Shown here piece by piece: positions 1 through 6,892 of a stretch of DNA of 17,051 bases; position 1 is the stretch's first letter, and every line of letters starts with the position of its first letter. Below the pieces are notes generated by a model, which did not search any database, was not told the DNA's origin, and worked only from the letters and a program-made list of their open reading frames with translations. This DNA comes from Zymomonas sp. (lineage in GTDB: Bacteria; Pseudomonadota; Alphaproteobacteria; Sphingomonadales; Sphingomonadaceae). A program made the translations under genes and the position numbers. Location: the NCBI GenBank assembly GCA_027489105.1, contig JAIYAJ010000046.1, forward strand, positions 1 through 17,051, in the 5' to 3' direction.

Positions 1-521
1 TCACCGGACTGCAGCATCGCGGCAAAGTCGGGGACGCGCTCGATCACCGCGGCAGTGTCGGTCAATCCGTCGCCGGTTGCCGGATCGAGCAGCGCATGCA
101 CGCTGGACCAGCGCCAGTCCTGTGGCCTCGCGGCCAGCCGCGCCCGCACCGGATTGAGCGCGACATAGCGAAGGGCCGCCAGCAGATGAGCCTCGTCCAT
201 CGCCACGCAGCCGAAGCGCCCCTGCCAGAAATGCCCTGTCCGCTGTTCGCGCGCATGAATTCGCCCTGCATATGCCCGGTGAACCTTCGACAGCGCGCCG
301 CGCAGCGAGTCCGGGTGCTCGGGGACAAGGATCAGGTGAACATGGTTGGGCATCAGCACCCAACTCCACACCGCCACGCCATACGCGGCACAATGGGTGG
401 CCAGCAGGTCGCGATAGGCGGCGTAATCGTCATCGCCGAAGAAGGTCTGCTGGCGCCCATTGCCCCGCTGGGTGACATGGTGCGGGGTGCCGGGCAGAAT
501 GAAGCGAGCGAGGCGGGCCAT
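1..521 (-). CDS. REP-associated tyrosine transposase (Y1/HUH family), 3' end cut by window edge
   Basis: Reading the minus strand from the ATG at 521 gives 173 uninterrupted codons to the left edge. The N-terminus (MARLARFILPGTPHHVTQRG) is typical of RAYT/TnpA_REP proteins. The metal-binding HUH motif is His60-Val-His62 in MPNHVHLILVP, and the likely catalytic tyrosine is Tyr119 in RYVALNPVRARL; GHFWQGRF and WRWSS are further family marks. These proteins are single-strand nucleases linked to dispersal of REP palindromes and are usually single-copy, domesticated genes. The stop codon lies outside the window, so an intact C-terminus cannot be confirmed. A purine-rich GAAGGGAG abuts the ATG. The gene is unrelated in function to the catabolic genes to its right and may mark the boundary of the accessory block. 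Family identity is confident; activity is not shown. Confidence 0.9.
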   Translation of the reverse strand, partial: MARLARFILPGTPHHVTQRGNGRQQTFFGDDDYAAYRDLLATHCAAYGVAVWSWVLMPNHVHLILVPEHPDSLRGALSKVHRAYAGRIHAREQRTGHFWQGRFGCVAMDEAHLLAALRYVALNPVRARLAARPQDWRWSSVHALLDPATGDGLTDTAAVIERVPDFAAMLQSG

Positions 522-568
522 CTCCCTTCATCGCATGGATGAAGGTTCGGCGTCAATTAAGTGGAGTG

Positions 569-597
569 TCACCGTAATTTTAATTTCATCACCGTAA
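569..597. repeat. Tandem 9-bp repeat TCACCGTAA upstream of the transposase
   Basis: Two identical TCACCGTAA copies (569-577, 589-597) start exactly 20 bp apart, close to two helical turns, 48 bp upstream of the transposase start. GTAATT also occurs twice here. The spacing suits a protein-binding site or a transposase end sequence, but the role is inference only. Confidence 0.4.
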
Positions 598-663
598 CTC
601 GTAATTCCTGCGCTCCGCCAACACGCTTGCCCAATCGCTTCCACCCCGAAGCCTGGGTCAGAG

Positions 664-679
664 CGGTCCAAGCGGACCG
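664..679. repeat. Short perfect hairpin in the spacer
   Basis: CGGTCC-AAGC-GGACCG forms a 6-bp perfect stem with a 4-nt loop in a region without genes. It could be a degenerate REP-like palindrome near the transposase, or a chance structure. It has no T-run, so it is not a convincing terminator. Confidence 0.3.
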
Positions 680-700
680 ACTGGTTGCGAGGCCCGGCGA

Positions 701-718
701 GAAAAGTCTGGCAAGACT
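701..718 (-). terminator. Possible weak terminator after the P450-GS-ALDH operon
   Basis: On the minus strand, AGTCT-TGCC-AGACT is followed directly by TTTTC. The stem is only 5 bp and lies about 127 bp past the stop of aldehyde dehydrogenase 1. It is the best intrinsic-terminator candidate downstream of the minus-strand operon, but it is weak. Confidence 0.3.
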
Positions 719-844
719 GGTCGCCACGCCCAATTGTCTGGCGCCTTGCAGGCCTGTAGCTCGTCCCGAAGCAATTCTGCTCAGCTTCGATCTTGCCGGA
801 TTCTTCTCACTCCCGCTGAAGGCATGTGCCGGGATAGGGGCAGG

Positions 845-2305
845 TCAGCCTACGCTGCCTTCGAGAATCTGGAGCGTCTTGAGATCGGAATGAAAGTCGA
901 GCGCATAGTCGCCGCCTTCGCGGCCGATCCCCGATATCCCGATCCCGCCGAAGGGGGCAGTCAGATCGCGCACGAGGAAGGTGTTGACCCAGACCGTGCC
1001 ACCGCGCACCTGCCGTCCGACCCGTTCAGCCCTTTCGGCGCTTCCGGTATAGACGATAGCCGAAAGGCCATAGGCAGTGGAATTTGCGAGTGCGATGCCT
1101 TCAGCCTCGTCACGGAAGGTCTGGAAGGTCAGGACAGGCCCGAAGACTTCGCTCTGGACGATCTCGCTGTCGTTGTTCGCCGGGATGATCAGCGTCGGCT
1201 CGATCCAGTTTGCCCCTTCCTTGAACAGCTTGCCGCCACGCACGATGCTGTCGCCCGCAGCGCGGGCGCGGTTGATGAAGCCAAGTACCCGATCGACATG
1301 CACGGGGTGAATCAGAGCGGACATGGTGGTTGCTGGATCGCGGCTGTCGCCCATGATATGGGCATCGGCATAAGCATGGAATTTCTCGAGGAATTCTTCC
1401 CGCACGCTCTCTTCGACGATGATGCGCGTTCCCGCCATGCAGACCTGTCCGCTGTCGTCGAACTGTCCTGCAGCCTTCTTTGCCGCAGCGTCGATATCGG
1501 CATCGGCAAAGACCAGCAGCGGCGACTTGCCGCCGAGTTCCGCAGTGAAGGGTACGATATTCTCGGCCGCCGCCTTGCCGATCACGCGCGCGGTGGGCAC
1601 GCTGCCGGTGAAGCTGATGCGCTTGATCCGCGGGTCTGACGTGAGAGCATTGCCCAGTTCCGCACCCAGGCCCTGGACGATGTTGAACACGCCGGCCGGA
1701 AAGCCCGCCTCCTCGATCAAGTCGGCCAGGACCGATGCCGACAGCGGCGACCAGTCGGCGGGCTTCAGGATCACCGTATTGCCCGCAGCGAGCGCCGGGG
1801 CGCACTTCCAGGTGGACAGCATGAACGGGGCGTTCCACGGCGTGATGATCAGCGCGGGGCCGGCCGGTATGCGGATGACGCGGTTGAGCGTGCCGCGTGA
1901 GGACCACACGCGCTCCTCATGCCCGGTGGCAAGATCGGCGTAGTTGCGGAAGTTGGTGGCACCGCGCAGAATCACGCGCAGGCGCAGACTTTCAAGCAGC
2001 ATGCCCATGTCGAGGCATTCGACCATGGCCAGCTTGTCGACATTGGCCTCTATCAGATCGGCAAGGCGATGAAGATAGGCGCCGCGTTCGGCTGCGGTCA
2101 GCGCGGCCCATGCCGGAAAGGCATCGGTCGCTGCCTGCGCCGCCTGTGCGGCGGTCGCCGTCGTCCCGCGCGAGATGTCCGCGAGTTTCCACGACCAGTC
2201 GAACGGGCAGCGCGTTTCGAAGCTATCGGGAGATGACACCCGCCTGCCGCCGATGAAGTGATCAGGCGAGACGGAAATGCCGGCAATGTCGATGCGTTCG
2301 CGCAT
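845..2305 (-). CDS. Aldehyde dehydrogenase 1, hydroxymuconic-semialdehyde dehydrogenase (HpaE/DmpC) type
   Basis: 486-residue NAD(P)-dependent aldehyde dehydrogenase, full length for the superfamily. Visible catalytic residues are Asn157 (TPWNAP), Glu256 (ELGGKS) and Cys289 (GQVCMAGTR); a Rossmann loop SFTGSVPTAR lies near 231-240. The C-terminal block NTFLVRDLTAPFGG (Arg446) then GREGGDYALDF closely matches dehydrogenases acting on meta-cleavage products (5-carboxymethyl-2-hydroxymuconate, 2-hydroxymuconate and 2-aminomuconate semialdehydes), where an Arg in this loop helps hold the substrate carboxylate. The other two aldehyde dehydrogenases in the window lack that Arg. The start lies 7 bp after the upstream synthetase stop, with GAGG overlapping that stop, so the two look translationally coupled; a stop mid-synthetase may therefore lower its expression. 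Expected role: oxidise the ring-fission semialdehyde made by the extradiol enzyme at 5100-5972. The exact substrate is unproven. Confidence 0.88.
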   Translation of the reverse strand: MRERIDIAGISVSPDHFIGGRRVSSPDSFETRCPFDWSWKLADISRGTTATAAQAAQAATDAFPAWAALTAAERGAYLHRLADLIEANVDKLAMVECLDMGMLLESLRLRVILRGATNFRNYADLATGHEERVWSSRGTLNRVIRIPAGPALIITPWNAPFMLSTWKCAPALAAGNTVILKPADWSPLSASVLADLIEEAGFPAGVFNIVQGLGAELGNALTSDPRIKRISFTGSVPTARVIGKAAAENIVPFTAELGGKSPLLVFADADIDAAAKKAAGQFDDSGQVCMAGTRIIVEESVREEFLEKFHAYADAHIMGDSRDPATTMSALIHPVHVDRVLGFINRARAAGDSIVRGGKLFKEGANWIEPTLIIPANNDSEIVQSEVFGPVLTFQTFRDEAEGIALANSTAYGLSAIVYTGSAERAERVGRQVRGGTVWVNTFLVRDLTAPFGGIGISGIGREGGDYALDFHSDLKTLQILEGSVG

Positions 2306-2312
2306 GGGGACC

Positions 2313-3638
2313 TCAGATGTAATGCAGATAATAGCCGAGCTGCTCGGCCTCGCTCAGTCCTGTCACGATCCTCAATTCGTCGCGCTTGATCGCGATGAAG
2401 TTGGCGATCAGTTCGGGGCCGAGCGCATCGGCCAGCACCGTATCCGCCGCGAGAGCATCCAGCGCCTCTGCCAGCGTATGAGGGGTGTGGCGATCGGTGT
2501 TGATCGTCTCCAGACCGTCATTCGTTTCGGGCTGGGGCAACTCATAGCCGTTTTCGATGCCGAGCAGTGCCGCCTGGAGCAGCGCGGCCATCGCGAAATA
2601 GGGGCTGGCGGCGCAATCGGCCATGCGATGCTCGATCCGCGCGGCCGGGCCAGCTTCGGCGGACACGCGCACGGTGACCGAACGGTGATCGATGCCCCAG
2701 TTTGCCCAGTAGCCCGACAGGCTTGCTGGCTGGAGGCGAGCGTAGCTGTTGGTGATGGGTGCCATGATCGCGGCAAGCGCCTCATGGTGGCGGATCAGGC
2801 CGGCGATGCAGCCCCGCATTTCCACAGAGAGTGCACCGCTCGCCACATCGTTTGCGAAGACGTTGCCGCCGTCCGACTTGTTGAAGCTGAGGTTGAAGTG
2901 GAGGCCGCTCCCGCTCTTGCCGGCGAAAGGCTTGGGCAGGAACGACAGAAGGTAGCCGCGATTGTAGAGCAGTTAGCGGGGCATCTGACGGAACAAGAAG
3001 GCATCGTCCGCCGCCTTCATCGCGTCGGCGAAGCGCAAGGTGAGTTCGAACTGCGGCGTATCGAACTCGGCGTTCATGGACTCGACGGGTATGCCGCAGG
3101 CCTCTGCCGTGGCCCAGATTTCGTCGATGAGACCGGCTGGATCGGCGAATGGTCCGGTGCCATAAACGAAGCCGCCAGGGGTGTCGTAAGGAACCCAAGT
3201 GCCGTCCGGCCCGCGCTGGAAGATATAGGCTTCCATCTCGATGCCTACCATGGGGTCGAGGCCGCGCGCGCGCCAGGCGTCGATCGCACGCTGGAGCGCG
3301 CTGCGCCCGCACAGGGCGAAGGGTTCGCCCTTGAAGCGCAGGCTGCCGAGCGCGATCTGCGTGCCTATGTCCCATGACGGGCGCATGGCTCGCGGGTCGA
3401 AGGTCACTTCCATGTCCGGCAGGCCATCAAGCATCCCGCCGCCAGGCGCCGCGACCAGCTGCTTGTCATATGTGACTGCGAACGTGCCGACACACATGCG
3501 CGTATGGCCCTTGGCGGCATCTGCCATCGGTATGTATTTGCCACGTGCCAGGTTCAGCTGGTCGGCGAAAAGGACGCGACAGCGTTTTGCGGTCTGCTCC
3601 TGAATGCGCGAAGCTTCGACTTTCGACATGGTGTTCAT
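2313..3638 (-). pseudogene. Glutamine-synthetase-like gamma-glutamyl-amine ligase, interrupted by in-frame TAA
   Basis: The frame from ATG 3638 (GGGGAG 4 nt upstream) encodes 441 codons of a glutamine-synthetase-fold ligase, the usual length for PuuA/anilide-synthase relatives, but codon 222 (2973-2975) is TAA. The frame is unchanged on both sides and both halves keep family motifs. Before the stop are GIEMEAYIF (Glu134, Glu136) and NAEFDTPQFEL (Glu191, Glu198). After it are LPKPFAGKSGSGLHFN (His247), TNSYARLQP and RIEHRMADCAASPYF. Relatives usually have Glu at the stop position (R-E-x before the YNRGY segment), so one G-to-T change (GAA to TAA) would explain it. The late motif reads SPY where relatives usually have NPY. 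Related enzymes use ATP to join glutamate to an amine (putrescine, aniline, isopropylamine); the amine here is unknown. Neighbours are the P450 51 bp upstream and aldehyde dehydrogenase 1 7 bp downstream. A sequencing error cannot be excluded. Confidence 0.85.
2973..2975 (-). other. Premature TAA stop codon inside the GS-like gene
   Basis: The minus-strand codons read ...CAG ATG CCC CGC TAA CTG CTC TAC AAT CGC GGC... The residues on either side (FLFRQMPR and LLYNRGYLLSFLPKP) form one continuous glutamine-synthetase segment in the same frame. This is therefore a pure nonsense substitution and not an insertion or deletion. Confidence 0.9.
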
Positions 3639-3689
3639 GGTTCTCCCCAAGGGCATCCGATCTTTTGGATCAATCCTTCCGGATGGATT

Positions 3690-4955
3690 TCAGCGCGCGA
3701 TGATGCGGACCGGCAGGTGCTTGATGCCGTGGATGAAGTTCGACCTGAGGTAGCTGTGCTCAGCCGTCTGCTCGATTGTGGCAATCCGCTTTGCCAGCTC
3801 CTGCATGACGATTGCGACTTCCAGCCTGGCGAGCCACATGCCGAGGCAGATGTGCGGGCCGCCCTGGCCGAACGACAGGAAGGGATTGCGTTCGCGGCGC
3901 AGGTTGATGGTGTAGGGGGCGGTGATGGCGGTCTCGTCGCGGTTGCCGGCGATGAACCACAGCAGAACCTTGTCACCTGCCCGCACCTGCTTGCCGTGCA
4001 GTATGAAGTCGCGGGTCGCGGTACGGCGGAAGTGGGTGGTAGGCGAGGCATAGCGGATCATTTCGTCGGCGGCTGCTTCCCAGCCGGTGAAGTCGCCATC
4101 CTTCAGGGCCTGCAGCAGGTGCGGGTTATTAGCCAGCGCATGGATCGTGGCCGAGATCGAGTAGCGCGTGGTGTCGTTGCCTGCGGCCACGAGCAGGCAG
4201 AAGAAGTTGCGGAACTCGTCACGGCTCATTCGTGTGCCGGTGCTGGTGGGTTCGCGCACGAGGTTCAGCACGCCGATCTGTTCGCCTGCGTCCATCCGGT
4301 CGAGCAGGCCATTGGCGTAGTCGAACAGCTCGACCGCTGCCGGAGAGCGGAACGGCAGCATCCGGTAAGCCTCGCCATCGAGTTGATCGACGACGAAATC
4401 GGTGTAGTCCGGATCGGAGTTGGAGATCAGCGCATCGCCTTTTTCCACCAGCCACGGGCCGTCTTCCTGGGGTACGCCCATGATCTGGGCGAGCATCTGC
4501 ATCGGCAGGCGGCGGGCTATACGATCGACCGCGTCGAATTCGCCCTCGGCCAGCGCCACGTCGAGCAGGTCGGTAACGATCTTGCGGATCTGCTCTTCGA
4601 AGCCCGCCACGGTGCTCTTGGAAAAGGCCTTTGACACCAGCGCGCGGAAACCCCGGTGGTGAGGGGCATCGGTTTCCTGGAACGTCTTGCGCGCCTCATA
4701 TTCCTCCTCGGTCTGGTCCTCCATGCGGATGCCCTTGGCGGAAGACAGCAGATCCGCCTGACGGTTCAGTTCGAGCAGGTCTGCGTGGCGGGTGACGGAC
4801 CAGAACCCGCGATCTCCGTTGACCATTTCGCTCCACGCCATCGGGTCTTCCCGGCGCATCCGATCGAACGTCACGAAGGGTGCGCCTTCGTTGAACGCAT
4901 CGAGCGACGACAGGTCGACGTTCGGATCGGTTGAGCGGGAAAAGGGAAATTGCAT
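3690..4955 (-). CDS. Cytochrome P450 monooxygenase
   Basis: 421-residue soluble bacterial P450. The heme-binding loop FGQGGPHICLG gives thiolate Cys370; the I-helix oxygen-activation motif is AAGNDTTR (257-264); the K-helix ExxR is Glu298-Met-Ile-Arg301. The AGNDTTRxSIS pattern recalls CYP125/CYP108-like enzymes, which oxidise terpenoids and steroid side chains, but subfamily assignment by eye is weak. The start is MQFPFS at 4955, preceded by GGAGG; the open frame continues upstream to 5369, but that part overlaps the divergent dioxygenase and is rejected. There is no membrane anchor, so a cytosolic class I system is expected, yet no ferredoxin or reductase gene is in the window. It is the first gene of the operon with the synthetase-like gene and aldehyde dehydrogenase 1, implying oxidation of the amine substrate or of its gamma-glutamyl conjugate. 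Confidence 0.93.
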   Translation of the reverse strand: MQFPFSRSTDPNVDLSSLDAFNEGAPFVTFDRMRREDPMAWSEMVNGDRGFWSVTRHADLLELNRQADLLSSAKGIRMEDQTEEEYEARKTFQETDAPHHRGFRALVSKAFSKSTVAGFEEQIRKIVTDLLDVALAEGEFDAVDRIARRLPMQMLAQIMGVPQEDGPWLVEKGDALISNSDPDYTDFVVDQLDGEAYRMLPFRSPAAVELFDYANGLLDRMDAGEQIGVLNLVREPTSTGTRMSRDEFRNFFCLLVAAGNDTTRYSISATIHALANNPHLLQALKDGDFTGWEAAADEMIRYASPTTHFRRTATRDFILHGKQVRAGDKVLLWFIAGNRDETAITAPYTINLRRERNPFLSFGQGGPHICLGMWLARLEVAIVMQELAKRIATIEQTAEHSYLRSNFIHGIKHLPVRIIAR

Positions 4956-5099
4956 CTGGTCCTCCAGTCCTTGTGCCGTGCTAGTCCTGCGACGGTCGGC
5001 GGGACTTGGCTTAAGCGGACAGACTGGCAAGGACCTATTCAGGTCGGCCGGGGTTGCGCCTAATGGGGTCGGCAACCTGTTGCTGAAGGATGCAAGAGA
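4956..5099. promoter_or_regulatory. 144-bp divergent promoter region between P450 operon and dioxygenase
   Basis: Both outward-facing genes start at the ends of this gap, so it must hold at least two promoters. It contains short inverted repeats, GTCCTTG...CAAGGAC and GGTTGC...GCAACC, that might serve as operators. No clear -35/-10 pair could be picked by eye. Confidence 0.5.
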
Positions 5100-5972
5100 A
5101 TGGGCGAAATCATCGGAGCCGGCATCGTCGCGCATGCGCCGACCATCATGATGTCGAAGCAAGACCGGTACGAGCTCAACGAAGGCAAGGAGATCAGCCT
5201 CGTGCCGGGTCTGCATCGACTGAAGAGCGAAGTGCTCGACGTGCTCAAGCCCGATACGATCGTGCTGTTCGACACGCACTGGTATACGATCGTGGAATTT
5301 TGCGTGGCTGCGCACAGCCGCCGGGCCGGGCTCTACACCTCCGACGAATTGCCGCGCGGCATGAAGCAAATTCCCTATGACCTCAAGGGAAGTCCCGCGC
5401 TGGCCCGTGCGATGGCCGAGCGTGCCACCGAAGCGGGCGTGCGCACCAATGCCATCGATGATCCCTGGCTACCGATCCACTATCCCACCGTGAACCTTTC
5501 GACCTTCCTGCAGGGCGATGAGGAGTGGGTTTCTGTCAGCCATGCCTACTCGGCCGAGCCGGATGACTTCCTAACCGTGGGCGAAGGGATCGGGCGCGCG
5601 ATCCGCGAATCCGACAAGCGCGTGGTCCTGATCGCCAGCGGATCGATGAGCCACCGATTCTGGCCGTTCAAGCAGATCCCGTTGCACGAGGCTTCGGACC
5701 CGATCCACATCTCTACGCCCGAAGCTCGCGAGGCCGATCTTGAGCGGCTGGCCTGGTTCGCCGAAGGCAATCATGCGGCGGTGATCGACGCCATGCCCCA
5801 GTATCTGCGCCATGTGCCCGAGGCGCGTTTCGGCCACTATCTGATGATGGCTGCGGCGTGCGGCGGGCGGGACTGGAAGGCCAGGGGGCGACAGTTTTCG
5901 GACTATGAGAATGCCACTGGCACCAGCCAGGTTCACGTCTGGTTCGACCGGCCACAGGAGGGCTGGGCCTAA
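5100..5972 (+). CDS. Class III (LigB-type) extradiol ring-cleavage dioxygenase, HpaD-like
   Basis: 290-residue single-chain non-heme iron dioxygenase closest by eye to the class III homoprotocatechuate 2,3-dioxygenase (HpaD/HpcB): FDTHW, GLYTSDELPRG and ASGSMSHRF align directly with that enzyme. In the LigB frame His12 and His60 would be two iron ligands and His185 the catalytic base. The third ligand, normally Glu, falls in FSDYENATGTSQ; by my alignment Asp268 takes its place, with Glu270 two residues on. It should open a catechol ring next to the diol with O2, giving a hydroxymuconic-type semialdehyde, which aldehyde dehydrogenase 1 could oxidise. AAGGA lies 9 nt before the ATG. It is transcribed alone, divergent from the P450 operon, and ends at a bidirectional terminator. 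2-Aminophenol-type cleavage is possible, as that enzyme's beta subunit is in the same superfamily. Confidence 0.88.
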   Translation: MGEIIGAGIVAHAPTIMMSKQDRYELNEGKEISLVPGLHRLKSEVLDVLKPDTIVLFDTHWYTIVEFCVAAHSRRAGLYTSDELPRGMKQIPYDLKGSPALARAMAERATEAGVRTNAIDDPWLPIHYPTVNLSTFLQGDEEWVSVSHAYSAEPDDFLTVGEGIGRAIRESDKRVVLIASGSMSHRFWPFKQIPLHEASDPIHISTPEAREADLERLAWFAEGNHAAVIDAMPQYLRHVPEARFGHYLMMAAACGGRDWKARGRQFSDYENATGTSQVHVWFDRPQEGWA

Positions 5973-5976
5973 AAAA

Positions 5977-6002
5977 GCAGGGAGGCCGAAAGGCCTCCTT
6001 GC
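5977..6002. terminator. Bidirectional intrinsic terminator between convergent genes
   Basis: GGAGGCC-GAAA-GGCCTCC (5981-5998) is a 7-bp perfect stem with a GAAA tetraloop; outer pairs, including one G-T wobble, extend it to about 11 bp (5977-6002). On the minus strand it is followed by CTGCTTTTTT, a strong U-tract ending the amidotransferase transcript. On the plus strand the T-tract is minimal. It sits 5 bp past the dioxygenase stop and 27 bp past the amidotransferase stop. Confidence 0.88.
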
Positions 6003-6028
6003 CAGTGCTGCCTTGGCGACTGCCGCAA

Positions 6029-6871
6029 TCAGGCGGTGTTCAGCACCCGCGTTTCGATCCAGGCGATGATTTCGGCTGCGCGCTGCCGGGGGTCGAGAAT
6101 GTCGGCATCGATGCCGAGCTGCCAGGCGAGACCGGGCTGGGTGGGGTTTTCCACCAGACGGGCGATCTTGTCGCGGTAGGACGCCAGCTCCGCCTCGTCG
6201 GCGAAGAAGCCCTGGGTGATCATGTCGTCGGCATAGAGCGTATAGAGCTGGACCAGCTGGGCAAGGTCGAATTCGGGGTGATACTGAACAGCCCAGACCT
6301 CGCTTCTGCCCAGAGGCACGACGGCGGCCTGCACCGCGCTGTGCGCGTTCGATGCGAGCAGGGTAGCCGCATCAGGCATCCGCACCACCTCATCATAATG
6401 GATGCAGGGAGCATCGAAGACGGCCGGTTTTGCGGCGAACATCGGGTGGTTTGCCCCGGCGCTGTTGACCAGGATTTTCCGGGCAAAGCCCACTTCGCGG
6501 CCCTTGGGGTTATAGGCAACCTCGCCCCCTGCGGCCATGACTGCGATCTGCAGACCCCAGCAGGATCCGAAGATCGGCAGGCCCTGTTCGGCGGCTTCGG
6601 CCACCAGCGCGATCTGGTTGGTGACCGCGAAGTCCTTGTCATAGGCGTGGAGCGATGAGCCGGTGACGACGAAGCCGTCATAATCGCTCCAGTCCCGACC
6701 ATGCGGCATGCATTCGCCCTCGTCCGCACCGTGGAGCACGTCGAGTTCGATGTGCGGGAAGTGCGCAGCGATGGCCTGTGCATAGATCTCGCTCGAACTG
6801 CGTACGCCCAGTTTCAGCGCCTTTGCGCGCTTGTCGGCGGTGTTCCCTTCGAGCAACAGAAGTCGGGTCAT
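6029..6871 (-). CDS. Class I glutamine amidotransferase-like gamma-glutamyl hydrolase
   Basis: 280-residue protein with a complete class I amidotransferase triad: nucleophile Cys104 in FGSCWGLQ, and His198 and Glu200 in QYHPEF. FVVTGSSLHAYD (near 68-78) is the usual substrate-side loop. Stand-alone domains like this hydrolyse gamma-glutamyl amides (PuuD in putrescine use) or accompany gamma-glutamylanilide synthase in aniline degradation (AtdA2), so the likely role is removal of the glutamyl mask placed by the synthetase-like enzyme at 2313-3638. It follows AraC regulator 1 by 21 bp on the same strand and is probably co-transcribed; the start has only a weak Shine-Dalgarno. The C-terminal 75 residues beyond the domain end in a helix (AAEIIAWIETRVL). 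A GMP-synthase-like or defence-type amidase role cannot be excluded from sequence alone. Confidence 0.85.
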   Translation of the reverse strand: MTRLLLLEGNTADKRAKALKLGVRSSSEIYAQAIAAHFPHIELDVLHGADEGECMPHGRDWSDYDGFVVTGSSLHAYDKDFAVTNQIALVAEAAEQGLPIFGSCWGLQIAVMAAGGEVAYNPKGREVGFARKILVNSAGANHPMFAAKPAVFDAPCIHYDEVVRMPDAATLLASNAHSAVQAAVVPLGRSEVWAVQYHPEFDLAQLVQLYTLYADDMITQGFFADEAELASYRDKIARLVENPTQPGLAWQLGIDADILDPRQRAAEIIAWIETRVLNTA

Positions 6872-6892
6872 GGGGTCAGTCTCTGTCGGAGG

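Larger units (their letters stand above)
522..844. other. 323-bp gene-free spacer between transposase and catabolic operon
   Basis: No convincing coding sequence lies here; the short open frames lack ribosome sites and recognisable protein features. The spacer holds the upstream region of the transposase, with two copies of TCACCGTAA starting 20 bp apart (569-577 and 589-597) and GTAATT at 574-579 and 601-606. It also holds a small hairpin at 664-679 and a hairpin with a short T-run on the minus strand at 701-718, downstream of the aldehyde dehydrogenase operon. Confidence 0.6.

Noticed and set aside
734..1639. 301-codon open frame on the plus strand
   Set aside because: Lies antisense to aldehyde dehydrogenase 1, has no recognisable protein motif or ribosome site, and is a by-product of high-GC codon use.
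2973..2975. Programmed recoding (selenocysteine or pyrrolysine) at the internal stop
   Set aside because: The codon is TAA, which neither system uses, and the position normally holds an ordinary Glu, not a catalytic Cys or Lys.
2277..3377. 366-codon open frame on the plus strand opposite the GS-like gene
   Set aside because: Antisense to well-supported synthetase motifs and low in family-like sequence. It also crosses the start of aldehyde dehydrogenase 1.
2313..3638. Two separate genes or a frameshift in the GS-like region
   Set aside because: Both parts are in the same frame and the codons between 2847 and 2972 continue the synthetase fold without a gap, so a single nonsense substitution explains it.
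3504..4634. 376-codon open frame on the plus strand
   Set aside because: Antisense shadow of the P450, whose heme, I-helix and ExxR motifs are all on the minus strand.
4956..5369. N-terminal extension of the P450 frame to 559 residues
   Set aside because: It overlaps the divergent dioxygenase gene, has no P450-like sequence, and the start at 4955 has a good GGAGG site.
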